A DNA stretch of 64,000 bases from Salvia splendens (GCF_004379255.2 NC_056051.1:27087267-27151266), one strand, 5' to 3'. Shown: positions 1-12,522, counted from the stretch's first letter. Numbers and translations: made by a program. The notes: generated from the sequence alone by a model not told the origin.

Positions 1-358
1 TGCAATTAGTCAGTTATTAAGATTTCAGCATTAAAAGAAACAAGCTTAGTTTAAATTCAGGTCCTAATTAATTGATTACACACTCACCAAAGAATAAATT
101 CAAAATTAAATTACAAAATCTGGGATTAAAATCAAATCTCTCTCTCTAAGGGAATCGTTTGACTTTGTGTATAAGGATTGGTTTTATCATCTCAACATGC
201 AATGGTTAAGTCACAAATTTTTGTGAATAAAGATTGGTCCTAATTAACTCACGACAAAGACCATTTTTAAAGAAAAACAGTTGAAATACTCAGAAAAAGC
301 TCTTTTTTATGCCTTGTTTTAAGTACTACAAAAATAAATTCTTACGGCAAAGACCATC

Positions 359-460
359 TATAAATAGCGACCTATGTTTTCACCATTTCACTCATCTCTC
401 TCACTCTCTATCTCTCTATTCACCATTTCACTCATCTCTCTCACTCTCTATCTCTCTCTC
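359..460 (+). promoter_or_regulatory. TATA box and CT-rich leader of MBD-like copy A
   Basis: A TATA box (TATAAATA, 359-366) lies about 155 bp upstream of the ATG at 522. It is followed by a CT-rich leader that contains a perfect 40-bp tandem duplication (381-420 and 421-460). The same TATA box is kept in copy B at 5261-5268, where the leader has a single unit. A pyrimidine-rich 5' leader is common in plant promoters. Confidence 0.6.
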
Positions 461-521
461 AACACTTAGTTTCAGTCTCCTTAGCTTCTTTCTCTCTTAA
501 ACTCTCAGTTTCTTCAAGCAA

Positions 522-2035
522 ATGGCCATGGCATCAACATCGAACTCAAACGTAAACGTATGCATCTCTAGCTCTCTCGCTCTCTCTCTCTAGCTCTCTC
601 ATGGTGTTTATTTTGGGATCTGATTTTGCAGATTTCGCAAATGGAATGGAAATGGGATGAACAGTACCGATGCTTTAGGGTCAATGGTGTCCTCTTCCCC
701 ATGCCTCTAAATCAAAGGCTTCCATTTGTTAGTTTAATTCACTCATTCTTAACTTCTTTATAATATTTATTTTCATTGTAATAACGTCGAAGAGGCGAAG
801 GTGTCTGTAAGCAGAGAGATCTAGAAATCGATCTTCTTTCCCAAGGGAAAAAGACATGAGATTCGATGTGTTCGAATTTTTGTGTCTCGTTTTCAGCCCC
901 CTGATTCTTTGGTTTTTATTGTTTTCCTTGATTTTTAATTTCTTGTGAGTTGGTAAAATTTTTAGGGTTTCACTAGAATTTTTTTTATTTAGCTTTTTCT
1001 GTTATTTATTAATTGAAGTATGATTAATTAATTCAGAGTTAGTGTATACATTCTTATCATGTTATTTTTAATATACATAAGTATAGAATAGTGATTAAGG
1101 CTGTTATAATAAATAGTATTTAGTAAAAATGATGCAAGTCATTATGATTTACAGGTCACATACCTATTTTGGCATTAATAATTTTATACTTTGAAATAGC
1201 AAAATCAGATCTGGCTGTTTAATTATCACATAACTTTGGAAATGGTTAGCTTCTACTTAAAACAAAATTGTATATATAACTAATATATTTTCTTACATTT
1301 ACTTTTATTTTTATATTACAGGAAGATGTTGCAAGAAGGGAACGAACTCTTAGAAGAGCAACAAGAATGGAAAGTAAGCTGTATACTTGTCGAGTCTTTT
1401 ACTGTGCAGCTATGTGCACAAATGTGTTGGTAATGAAAGAGGTATTATACATAGTTATGAATACAAATTATTTTATTGTGCTTGAATACCAAGTATTCTA
1501 ACATAGCTTTGCTTCTATCATTATAGGTTGGCACTGAAAACTATACGTTCTATGTTTTAACTCCTTTTGAGAAGGATGGGAAGACGAAGATAAGGGCGAA
1601 GGAAACTGATCGCCAACAAATCGGGGAGCTCTCTCCCGTTGTGGGAGAAGTTTACCCGAACATCGGCGACAAAAGCAACCTTTCGATCGCACAACGATCA
1701 GAAGGCACTTGGCAAGTCCAGCTTCGCGAGCGTACTGGGTCGCAGAAGATGGAGAAGGTAATGGATCGCACAACATATTTTTAATTTATAATAATAAAAA
1801 AAATTGTTTAGAAAATTGAAAAAAATAAGCACAAAACAGCACAGTTTTTGCACTGCACGGGTTGCTATGATTTCAGTTTGCTATTTATTTTTACTCATGT
1901 TTAATTATTTCATTTTCCTAAAAAATTTAAAATGTTATTTTTTAATTTCAGTTTTATATGCACCAAAGCGTCCAAAAAACTATGAGGTCGATGAATGAGG
2001 TGGCCACATTCATCTTATACAATGCAATTTACTAA
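522..2035 (+). CDS. Putative small MBD-like (methyl-CpG-binding domain) protein, copy A
   Basis: Five exons can be read at 522-557, 632-727, 1322-1429, 1527-1757 and 1952-2035. All junctions are GT-AG and in phase 0, and give 184 aa ending in TAA. Residues from about 125 onward read DKSNLSIAQRSEGTWQVQLR, then FYMHQSVQKTMRSMNEVATF. This fits the plant MBD pattern: a DKPN-like lead-in, a G-W strand, a basic strand, aromatic Y/F, then a K-x-RS-x-x-E-V helix. The family binds methylated DNA or chromatin, but the usual YY and second G are altered, so binding is uncertain. I see no CW zinc finger; the N-terminal 80 residues are unrecognised. Exon structure is inferred from splice sites and from conservation of exons 1, 2, 4 and 5 in copy B. 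It could also be a captured gene fragment. Confidence 0.5.
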
Positions 2036-3387
2036 AATTTGGTGAGTTATTTTCAATTGTTCTTATTTTCAAAAAATTCTTGTTTTGATACATACATTCT
2101 AACATTTATTTCAAAATTATTTTTCAGGGTATGAATCGGAATGCTGACCATATCAACTGATTTAAAATAATATGTTGTATTCCGATTTCTCAAATTAGAG
2201 TGGAGTTGTATAATGACTTCTCCGTAATTATGAAATTTTCATATGTTTAATGCTTTTATTTATTTACTTATCTGATTCTTCTGTTATTACAATCTGCTAA
2301 ATTATTCTATGGTTGGGAGAATTAATAAGATTTCACCATTAAGAAAACAAGTTATAGTTTAAATTTAAGTCATAAATAATCACACTTTCACCAAATAATA
2401 AATTTCACATTAAGTTTCAAAATTTGAAATTAAAAAAAATAAGATCTCTATCTTTCTCATATGAACATGCAATCTATGTATTTTTCATCATAGTAGTATT
2501 TAATTCCAGTTGTCTATATGTCCTGATGTGATTTATTTCATTTTTTATATAAGGTATAAATGTGATTTTTTAGTTTATAAATATGCTATAAGCATGAAGA
2601 TGGAGAAGACAAGGATTTGGATTAGGATCCTCACCTGCACAGTAGTGCTGGGCTGTGCAAAAATTGTACCAATTTGGGCTATTTTTTTCTTTTTAAAACT
2701 ATGTATCTATTGCAAAAGTTATAATTGTGTAATTTAATTTTATACGATGTTATTTTTATTTCGAGATTTTGGCTCTTACTTCCCCTTTATTATACACCAA
2801 CCTGTATATCTACACATGAGATAAGAGACAAGAATGAATTAATTATGCAAAGAGAAGTCAGTATATGCTGATTCATATATGTTATAAAATTATTACGTTT
2901 TTTAGTGAATATATTAATCGCTAAGTGGAAAAAAAATGATACTTTACATATTATGAGATATGAAATATTAATGAAGTAAAAATTAATACTCCTATATTAT
3001 TAGTATATGGGGTTTTGAAATAAATGGAGAAAAGAAACTAAATAAATTGGATTTAGTTTATCAACTTTTACAATTTAGAAAACAAAAGGAAAAGAAAAAA
3101 ATATCAAATGAACTTAATTTATTTTGGTTTGTGATTGTTTTTACCGATCCAAATTCTATTAGGTTCGTCTTCAGACAATCCTATACTAAATAGTTTATTT
3201 ATATGCTCATTTAGAAGTACATGTTAGATATGTCGTAAATGATTTTAAATACTACTACGAACCACAAATTCAGATAGTTGTGACGATTATTGTGAAATGG
3301 CTTATGGACGATAAAAGATCTTTATTAATAGAGTTCAAAGAAACAAGCTTAGTACAGTTGTATATCAAAATTATTACAAATAATTAA
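2036..3387. other. 3' flank of copy A, no gene seen
   Basis: This AT-rich DNA is shared with unit B (6856 to about 7910). It includes a conserved short block near 2595-2680 matching 7340-7420. I see no coding sequence; short open frames here are not conserved between the two units. Confidence 0.5.
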
Positions 3388-3617
3388 TACTCCTTCCATT
3401 TCCTCAAAGAATATGTACTTTGGGTTCGACACAGATTTTAATGCAAAATTGATAAAGTAAAAAAAGAGGTAGAGAAAAAAAGTAATTAAAGTATTGTTAG
3501 TGTGGAATGGGTCCCACCTTATTAGAGAGAAAAGAATTTCTAAAATTGAAAAATGCATATTCTTGTGGGACAGACTACAAATGAAATAGTGCATATTCTT
3601 GTGGGACGGAGGGAGTA
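3388..3617. mobile_element. Stowaway-like MITE (Tc1/mariner), unit A only
   Basis: This 230-bp AT-rich element is flanked by TA and has terminal inverted repeats. The left end reads CTCCTTCCATTTCCTCAAAG and the right end reads GTGGGACGGAGGGAG. The pattern is the classic plant CTCCCTCCGTCC Stowaway terminus with TA target duplication. The matching position in unit B lacks it, so it inserted after the duplication or was lost with the neighbouring block. Confidence 0.75.
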
Positions 3618-4149
3618 TAATTCTAGGTCACTAAGTCCACAATAAAAATCTCACTTTATTTCGCTATAAATTTGTAAATTTAATTTAATTTTTCATTCCA
3701 TTATTATTTTGGGATTTTGACATTTTCTTCCTCATAATTGTCCATCAACCTGTATACGAGTATATCTACACATGAGATAAGAACAATTTCTCTACACATG
3801 AGATAAGAACAATTTCATTCTTCGTAGAGAAATTAATGTAGATAAAAGTGTTCTTTTTGTACATAAAAGTCATAACTCTAGATAGTGAGTATATTTTTAT
3901 AAAAAAATGTATTTTATATTGTATTCTCATAATTTTAGCAAATTATCCTCTCTCACACTCATATTATTAATTGCAAAAAACTTGTAGTTATGTAATTAAA
4001 ATTTTCATGCCATTTTTATTTTGAGATTTTGGCTCTTTCTTTTAATTTATTGTATACAGCTTGTATATCTACACATGAGATAAATAATGAGTTAACTACA
4101 TTCTATGTCCACAATTTGAAGTTTTACTCCAACTAAATCTTAATTAGAA

Positions 4150-4900
4150 GAAATATAAAGAAAAGTAGATAAAAAAATATTAGTGCAACGACCAACAAAC
4201 GACAAAGATAATTGTAAGTTGCAGAATAAGAGTTCCGTGTTTATTTTAAATCGGAATTATTCTTTCACCAAATATTTGGTTTAACATTAAAGTTGAAAAG
4301 GCGCGTATATCTAATCAATATTATGCAACAGTAAACGAACAAAAAATATCGTTGTGACAGTTGTTGTTCAACGGCCAACAGGTCGTTGTGACAGTTATTG
4401 TTCGAAGTTCAATTAACGACAAAGATCATCATGACATTTATTATTCAACAACAAATCCTAAATCAACTATCAACTCACTACAAAGACTGTTTTTACAGTT
4501 ATTGTTCAACGGCCAACTAACGAAAAAGATTGTTGTGGTATTCTTTTACCAAATAATAAGTATGACATTTAATTAGTCTATAATAAATACCACTGTTAAC
4601 TAACGACAAAGATAGTTGTCCTAGTTGTTAGTTACCATTCAACGAGCAACAAAAGACAAAAATCGTTTTAACAATTATTGTTCAACGACCAACAGATCGT
4701 TCTGAAAGTTGTCGACATTAAAATAATAACATTAATTTTAAGAAATTAAATTAGATTAATTCTTTACGAAACGACGAATATAAAATTAAATTAACTAATA
4801 GTCCATAATAATAAACTAACGACAAATATCGCCATGACAATATTCGCTCAACGGCCAACAGACGACAAAGATAGCTGTAATTAGTCACTCAATATAAGAG
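4150..4900. repeat. Degenerate repeat array with AACGACAAAGAT motif
   Basis: About eight imperfect copies of a motif resembling AACGACAAAGAT, followed by GTTGTGACAGTTATTGTTCA and ACGGCCAAC, occur at irregular 60-120 bp spacing. Clear examples lie near 4195, 4345, 4410, 4505, 4600, 4660, 4810 and 4860. Part of the array reappears in unit B near 8010-8085. I see no coding potential, terminal repeats or target duplication. It may be a decayed satellite-like array or the sub-terminal repeats of a transposon. Confidence 0.5.
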
Positions 4901-5392
4901 TTCACCATTAGAAAAAAGGTTAGTCGAAATATAGGTTCGTTGCAATTAGTCAGTTTTAAGGTTTCAGCATTAAAAGAAACAAGCTTCGTTTAAATGCAGG
5001 TACTAATTAATTGATTACACTCCAAATAATAAATTCAAAATTAAATTTCAAATCTGGGATGAAAACAAAATATATATCTAGACAGAATCATTTGACTTTG
5101 TGTTTAAGGATTAGTTTGAACATCTCAACATGCAATCCATGGTTGAGTCACAAGTTTTTTCAAGCATAGAGAGAAACAGTAGAAATACTAAAAAAAAAAA
5201 GCTCTTTTTTATGCCTTATTTTGAGTACTGCAAAGATAAATTCTGAGGGCAAAGGCCATCTATAAATAGCAGCCTCTATTTTTACCATTTCACTCATCTC
5301 TCTCACTCTATCACTCTCTATCTCTCTCTCAACACTTAGTTTCAGTCTCCTTAGGTTCATTCTCTCGTAAACAGCTCTGTTTCTTCAAGCAA

Positions 5393-6855
5393 ATGGCATC
5401 AACATCGAACTCCAATGTAAACGTATGCATCTCTCTCTTTCTCTCTCTCTCTCTCTATATATATCATGATGTTTGTTTTGGGATCTGATTTTGCAGATTC
5501 CACATACGGAATGGAAATGGGATGAAGAGTACAGATGCTTTAGGTCAATGGTGTCCTCTTCCCAATGCCTCTTAATCAGAGGCATCCATTTGTTAGTTTA
5601 ATTCACTCATTCTTAGCTTGTTTATAATATTTATTTTCATTGTCATAAGGTTGAAGAGGCGAAGGTCTCTGTAAGCAGCGAGATCTAGAAATTGAACTTT
5701 TTTCCCGCAGGAAAAAGACATAAGATTCGATGTGTTCGAATTTTTGTGTCTCATTTTTAGTCCCTTGATTCTTTGGTTTTTATTGTTTTCCTTGATTTTT
5801 ATTTTCTTGTGCGTTTCTTGTGCGTTTGTAAAAATTTTTAGGGTTTCACTAGAATTTTTTATATATTTTTTTTTTGTTATTAATTAATTGATGTATGATT
5901 AATTAATTCAGACTTAGTGTATACATTATTATCATGTTATTTTTAATATACATAAGTATAGAATAATAATTAAGTTCGTCATAATAAATATTTAGTAAAA
6001 ATGATGCAAGCCATTATGATTTACAGGTCATACCTATCTTGGCATTAATAACGTTTATACCCTAAATAGAAAAATTAGATCTGGTTGTTTAATTATCACA
6101 TAAACTTTTTATTCAATTAAATTCCATTTATTTGGAAATGATTAGCTTCTTCTTAAACAAAATTGTATATGTAACTAATATATTTTCTTACATTTACTTA
6201 TATTTTTATGTTATGAATACAAAATATTTTATTGTGCTTCAATACTAAGTATTCTAACATAGCTTTACTTCTGTCATTATAGGTTACCACTGAAAACTAT
6301 ATATTCTATGTTTTAACTCCTTTTGAGAAGGACGGGAAGAGGAAGATAAGGGCGAAGGAAACTGATCGCCAACAAATCGGGGAGCTCTCTCCCGTTGTGG
6401 GAGAAGTTTACCCGAACATCGACGACAAAAGCAACCTTCCGATCGCACAACGATCATAAGGCACTTGGCAAGTCCAGCTTCGGGAGGGTACTGGGTCGCA
6501 GAAAATGGAGAAGGTAATGGATTGCACAACATATTTTTAATATAAATAATTAAAATGGAAAAAAAAAAAACACACGCACAAAACCGCATAATTTTTGCAC
6601 TGCACGGGTTGCTATGATTTTCTTCACAATAAAGGATCTTGCTCCTAAGGATTCTATCTTAAAATCAATTGATAATAAATTAATGCATGAAATTTATATA
6701 TTGGTTCAGTTCACTATTTATTTTTACTCATGTTTAATTATTTCATTTTCCTAAAAAATTTAAATATTATTTCTCAATTTCAGTTTTATATGCACCAAAG
6801 CGTCCACAAAACTAATGAGGTGGCCACATTCATCTTATACAACGCAATTTACTAA
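5393..6855 (+). pseudogene. MBD-like gene, copy B (broken)
   Basis: This is the duplicate of the gene at 522-2035. It keeps a TATA box (5261-5268), the start codon, the exon 1 donor, the exon 4 region and the last exon. A single-base loss shifts frame in exon 2 near 5543. Exon 3 is deleted near 6210, with the flanking intron sequences joined directly. Exon 4 has a GAA-to-TAA nonsense change near 6457. The last exon has an in-frame loss of five codons. These lesions together make a functional product improbable. Confidence 0.7.
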
Positions 6856-8595
6856 AATTTGGTGAGCTGTATTCAATTGTTCTTATTTTCAAGAAATTAT
6901 TGTTTTATACATACATTCTAACATTTATTTCAAAATTATTTTTCAGGGTACGAATCGGAATGCTGACCATATCAACTTATTTTAAATAATATGGTGTATT
7001 CTGATTTTTCAAATTAGAGTGGATATGTAATAATAACTTCTCCATAATTATGTATTTTTCAGATGCTTAATGCTTTTATTTATTTGCTTATCTGATTCTT
7101 CTGTTATTACAATCTGCTAAGTTATTCTATGGGCTGGGATTGAATTAATATGGTTTTACCATTAAGAAAACAAGTTAGTTTAAATTTAAGTCATAATTAA
7201 TCACACTTTCACCAAATAATAAAGTTAACATTAAATTTCAAAATTTGAGATAAAAAAAAATAAGATCTCTATCTTTCTCTATAAAGAGAATCATTTGACT
7301 TTGTTTATGCGAGGATTTTTAGTTTATAAATATGCTATAAGCATGAAGATGGAGAAAACAAGGATTAGGATTAGGATCCTCACCTACACAGCAGCGCTGG
7401 ACTGTGCAAAAATTGTACCATTTTGGTCTATTTTTCTTTTTAAATTTTGTATCTATTGCAAAAATTATAATTGTGTAGTTTAATTTTTTATGTTATTTTT
7501 ATTTTGAGATTTTGGCTCTTTCACCAACCTGTATATCGACACATGAGATAAGAGACAAGAATGAATTAATTATGCAAAGATAAGTCAAATGTATGCTGAT
7601 TCATAATTATTACATTTTTTAGTGAATATATTAATCACTAAGTGGAAAAAAATTGATACTTTACATATTACTATTCCTATATTATTAGTATATATGGGGT
7701 TTTGAAATAAATGGAGAAAAGAAATTAAATAAATTGGATTCAGTTAATCAACTTTTACAATTTAGAAAACCAAAGGAAAAGAAAAAAAATCAAATGAACT
7801 TAATTTTTTTTGGTTTGTGAAATGGCTTATGGACGAAAAAAGATCTTTAATAATAGAGTTCAAAGAAACAAGCTTAGTAGAGTTGTAAATCAGAATTATT
7901 ACAAATATTAACGAGCCGCATTTATTAAATCAGAATTATTCTTTTACCAAATATTAAATTTAACAATAAATTTGAAAAAGCAATGTTTATCAAATCAATG
8001 TTCTGCAACAGTGAAGGAGCGAAAAAGATCGACGTGATAGTTGTGTTTAAAGTCCAACTAACGACAAATATCATTGTGACCTTTATTATCGCCGCTGGTT
8101 TGGAAGCCCGACGATGTCCGGGCAGGCGTCTCATACGCGGGAAAGAGAGAAACTAATCCTTGGAGTTGGAGCTGTGCCACTATGCCGAAAAGAGTTCAAG
8201 GAAATCGTCCCATCCTTCCTCAATCGCTTCCGCTATGGATCGCCAAGGTATATTTCGATCCTATTATTTTTATGGTTTTACGTGAAATACATGTTGTTCG
8301 AAGATCTTGCTTTATTTATATTCAATTATGTATTCTTGAATATATGATGATAAATAATTTCCATCAAGAGAAGCATGCCTTTTTCGACTAAACCTAGCTT
8401 GTCTTGTACCTCAGGACCCACAAGGGATATTACATGAACGTTCATATGTTATCCATTGACTAGACCTTTGACCTGATCTTAGGTTCCGACTCACCCTCCA
8501 TGGATGAATCTTATCCACTATCTTCATCCATACTCAATAGTTTTTTTCCCTAATTTTATCTTTCCTTAAAAACTAATCATCTTTTTCATTTTTAG
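6856..8595. other. 3' flank of copy B and unexplained GC-richer island
   Basis: The stretch to about 8090 is the copy B counterpart of 2036-3387 plus the repeat-array end. After that, 8095-8250 is richer in G and C and can be read as an exon-like stretch with a GT donor near 8249. I do not recognise its product and found no partner exon. Bases 8400-8530 resemble 9035-9115 (shared wording around ATCTTAGG and CCATACTCAATA), suggesting an old dispersed repeat on both sides of a MITE. Confidence 0.35.
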
Positions 8596-8843
8596 TACTC
8601 CCTCAGTCCCACCATAGTCCCACCATAAATGAAGTGTATTCTTTTAATCTACTATAAATGAGACATTTTCTTTTATGGCCAAAAAATAGCACTCCATCTC
8701 TCTCTTTTATCTTCTTTCCTACTTTTTCTTTATACATTTTTCTCACCCTTACATTATTCTCTTTTCATTTAACCATTAAACACCACTATCTAAAAACCTA
8801 TGCCCAAAAGAAAGATATCACATATGATGGGACGGATGGAGTA
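8596..8843. mobile_element. Stowaway-like MITE
   Basis: A 248-bp AT-rich element starts TACTCCCTCAGTCCCACCAT and ends ATGGGACGGATGGAGTA. It has TA at both ends and imperfect inverted termini of the Stowaway type. It is non-coding and sits about 370 bp upstream of the LPA2 start region. Confidence 0.7.
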
Positions 8844-9264
8844 ATATGGTTCATCACTTTTCTACACTCTCTCATATTTATCACTTGATGGGTTACTTCA
8901 GCGCCATTCACCTGGTGCTCGAACATCGACTCGAGGCATTTTCTCAAACCGTTCTTACCACGAAAAAACTGGGGCACCTTATATTCTCAAATCGATAACC
9001 ATCTTTTAACTAATCTAGTCGGCTCTATCCTTCTGGACCACAAATATATTTACATGTTGTTCATCGACCAGTGCTTTCGAAATGATCTTAGGCCCAAACT
9101 CGGTCCATACTCAATATCCTTTTTCAATATAGATATGAGATGTCACATTGAGCTAAAAGAACAAAATTGGAATTATTATTGATCATAAAAAGGACTAAAA
9201 TAGAAGAATGGATAAAAAGGGGGAGAGTGAGGTGTCACAACCACTGAAACTAACTAAACTGAAA

Positions 9265-11259
9265 ATGGCGCTAATACTTCACCCACCGCCATCTTCATCT
9301 TCATCGTTTACCACCAATAAACCCAATCCCCTCTTCCACGCACCACCCCGCCCCAAATTCCGCATCAAATTCCAGCTGGAAGAAGAAACCCCTTCGACCC
9401 AATCCACAGAGAAACCCGGGAATCCGCCTCCGGGTTCGGGATTCGGCGTCTCGGCAAAGAAGAAGCAGTCGAAAGGGAAGAGAGAGAGGGCGTCAATTAT
9501 CCGCAGAGAGCCGCTGGAGAAGCCGAGCTTCATGTCGGCGCAGGAGGCGGCTCGTGTGGAGGAGCTGAGTAAGAACGAGAACGCTTTCCTGCTTGCTTGG
9601 TCGGGCCTCGGCGCGATTATTCTGGTCCAGGGCATTGCTCTTGCTGCTTCAGGTTTGGATTTTTGGGATTGGGAAGTTTAATTTCTTCAGCTTAATTGCG
9701 TTAATTGGGAGTTTGTTAGGTTTGTTGAATTAGTTTGTTCATGCTTCAGGTCTTGATTTTGAGAATTGGGGCATCTTTGTGGTAATTTGTGCCCCTTTTG
9801 TTTACTTAGGGTTTATCTTTAGCTTGATTGAGAGTCTATTTGGTTTGTTGAATTAGATTGTTCATGCTTCAGGTTTTGATTTGGAGAATTGGGATATCTT
9901 TGTGATAATTTGTGCCCCGTTTTGTTTGATTAGGGTGTATCTTTAGCTTAATTGAGAGTTTATTAGGTTTGTTGAATTAATTTGTTCATGCATTTGGTGG
10001 TCTTGTTCTGTATTGGGTTTGCGTTTAATGATGCTGTTTTTGTTATTGTGAAGAGTATTATATGTGAGGTTTAAGATGAGAATTGAGGATGGAACAAAGT
10101 TGAATTAGTTAAAATTTGAAGAACATATTTGGGAAGTTGAAGAATTTACACAGATGGTCTATTTTGGGCTTCATTGTGTTCGCCTCTCTCTCGCTTGATT
10201 CTTATACAATATGCCAATTCAATTTTTGGTTATAACAAGCTAAGGTAGGATTTAGGAATGTGGTTTGTATCTTGACAAAGAGTTCATGAAATGAATGAGT
10301 TATCTTGATAGTTTCTTCTTTATCTGGTTCTGTTTACTGCTTCGCGTGATTGGATATGAATTCATTTTATCAGTTTGTTGAACTTTGGGGTGGGGCTTCT
10401 TATGTTACTTATCAATGATCATCATTAGTTTCAGTATCGGCATTGGAATGTTATCCTAGAAGCTAGGAATAACACATTCTAAGAGATTATAGGAGTAGGT
10501 ATGTGGTTTAATTAGCATTTCTTGGTAGTAACCACATGTCGTGAGTATGCTTTACTTTGTCAAATTAGACCAACGGGTCGTCTTCTGTGAATAAAACTGA
10601 CACATCAATATCATCAGTTCAAAATATTGGTTGTAACTTCAATCTTAGTCTCTTAGTATTTGATTTGTGAAATGTGTATTTATTTCCTTTTTTGGTTGAT
10701 GATTTAGTTGTTTGGTGTAATTTGTCACTCTTCTTGTGAATTATTCTAGGATACGGTATCCTATATAGTGATAGGGGAATGCGTTGGAAATGAAATGTAG
10801 TCGAACAACTTCTGTCTTAAGGAGAAGATCTAGTTTACGTTTGAAAGGTCTTGTTTGCTATCAATAGTTTGCAGTTGTGGTAGATGCACTATCAATATTG
10901 TTGCGTTATATTTTTCGTGGACTTGTGGAAAAATGTGTGGCAAACAAAGCTCGATTACAGATAGAAGAAAACCATTTCAGCAAAAGAAATCCTTACATAG
11001 CTTTAATATTGCTTTCGTGATTGATAAAATTGTTTTGTTCTTATGCAAGACACTTGATTTGTTGTGAATCCAAAGCTGCAGCAGGTGCTGTTAACTTGCT
11101 ATTTTGTTTGCAGGTTTTCTACCAGAAGCATGGGATGGCTTCTTGGTCAAGTACCTCTACCCGTCCTTCACTCCTACCGTGTTCTTGTTTGTTGCTGGGA
11201 CCGTTATATATGGTGTTTCGAAGTATTTGCAGAACGAGAAATCTGAAAGTGAAAACTGA
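9265..11259 (+). CDS. LPA2: Protein LOW PSII ACCUMULATION 2, chloroplastic
   Basis: Two exons, 9265-9652 and 11114-11259, join through a GT-AG intron of 1,461 bp to give 177 aa. LPA2 is a small thylakoid membrane protein that helps assemble photosystem II, reported to act with ALB3 on CP43. The N-terminus is rich in S, T and P, as in a chloroplast transit peptide. A basic middle segment precedes the conserved block SFMSAQEAARVEELSKNENA and two hydrophobic spans, one at the end of exon 1 and one in exon 2 (TPTVFLFVAGTVIYGVSKYL). An in-frame ATG lies 19 codons upstream at 9208, but its extension is hydrophilic and unlike a transit peptide start, so 9265 is preferred. Length fits the family (about 185 aa in Arabidopsis, from memory). 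Confidence 0.87.
9646..9995 (+). repeat. Tandem repeat in LPA2 intron copying the exon 1 donor
   Basis: The exon 1-intron junction (GCTTCAGGTTTTGATTT-like) recurs in the intron at 9743 and 9866, with a fading third copy near 9985. Spacings are about 97 and 123 bp. Each unit repeats the sequence GAGAATTGGG ... TTTGTGCCCC ... TTTGTTGAATTA ... TTGTTCATG. Units are 85-90% alike by eye. Two intronic units keep a CAG-GT junction identical to the authentic donor. Confidence 0.75.
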
Positions 11260-12166
11260 ACCTCAATCGGTTGGAAGCCATTGCTGTTGCTATCGGGCCA
11301 TTATAACCGGTTAGTTCTCGGCTGTTCATAGCTTGTAGTGCTCGTCTCCTGAAATTCACAGTGACATTTCAAGAAACGGTCATATATGAGAGCATTTTAA
11401 TCTGATTGTGATGAATTTATGTTCAAATAGCCCTTCTACTATGATATTCATTGCCTTGAATTGATATGCAATTCGATTTATCCTACTACGTCCCTCTTGT
11501 ACCTTCAGGCTTCAGCAACTTATAAAATTACGAGTTTTGGTCAAATTATTGTCAAATTGAAAAATGAAAAACTCAAATTATTGTCAAATTGAAAAATGAA
11601 AAATATGACGAAGTATCAATTTTCCGCAGTCGAGACATTTGTGCATACAACGACGTCTTCTAGTGATGCTTGAAACAACATCTTTTCATTAAAATAAGAA
11701 GAAAAAAGAAAATAAGGAAAGGAAAAGAAAAGAAAAGAAAAATACATATTATAATGATATAATGTCGTTTTGTGCACGAATGAGACAGTCACGAAACACT
11801 AAATTTTCATGATTTGAATGACTATTATGCCTAAATCTTTATTTTACATCTAGCATATGGAGTACTATTAATCTTTCGTTTGATGATTGTAATAAGAAAA
11901 AAAATATTAAGTTATAGTAGTACAAAAATGCAGACCGGATTCTTCTGCTAAGTTCTTGGAAACTGGTAATCAAATTTCATCCCCTCTCTCCATTTCATCC
12001 CTCACTTTTCCTTTGAGAAATTCACGTTTGTTTCTCTCTCCTAATCTTTCATTCAAGAAACTAACCCTTTGCAGAAACGAAATTCATGCAACGATTCTCT
12101 CTCTGATTCTTTTGCAGCTTTCTTTGATTACATTCATGATATAAATCCGACGAAATATTGTTCACG
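11260..12166. other. Intergenic DNA and 5' leader between LPA2 and GAE
   Basis: This stretch holds the LPA2 3' flank, a short purine-rich run near 11695-11745, and a CT-rich leader before the GAE start at 12167. A 29-bp sequence with AAATTATTGTCAAATTGAAA is duplicated near 11542 and 11575. I see no gene. Confidence 0.5.
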
Positions 12167-12522
12167 ATGGCCGGCGACTGGTCGCCCTTCATCCAACGGA
12201 GATGGAGTTTTTTCCAGACCCCTCGCCTGATCTTTTGGATGTCGATTTTCGCCGCCTTGCTCTTGTTCCTCTTCTTCCACTCGCCCCCGGATCTCTCCCC
12301 TGACCGCCGCGCCCTTGCCTCCTCATGGGACGGCCACAGCTGGGAGCGCCGCGTCCTGGCCTCAAGCCGCCCGCTCTCCAAATTGTCTGCCTCCGATGGC
12401 CGTGGCCACCTCTCCGTCCTTGTGACTGGCGCCGCGGGTTTCGTTGGCTGCCATGTCGCCCTGACCCTAAAGCGCCGCGGCGACGGCGTGGTGGGCATGG
12501 ACAACTTCAACAACTACTACGA

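Larger units (their letters stand above)
1..8090. repeat. Tandem segmental duplication, two units of about 3-5 kb
   Basis: The sequence from base 1 recurs from base 4941 with the same order of promoter, exons, introns and 3' flank. Unit A is 1 to about 4940 and unit B is 4941 to about 8090. Divergence is moderate, with many substitutions and small indels, so the duplication is not recent. Unit A has about 850 bp (3388 to about 4240) that unit B lacks. This extra block starts with a Stowaway-like MITE. Unit A probably begins left of the window. Each unit carries one copy of the small MBD-like gene described below. Confidence 0.85.

Noticed and set aside
8095..8250. Exon of an unknown gene
   Set aside because: It is GC-richer and open, but I found no partner exon, no start and no recognisable product.
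8114..8391. Two overlapping open frames
   Set aside because: They run past the possible donor site into AT-rich DNA and resemble no known protein.
9208..9264. Upstream start codon for LPA2
   Set aside because: The added residues are charged and do not look like the start of a transit peptide.
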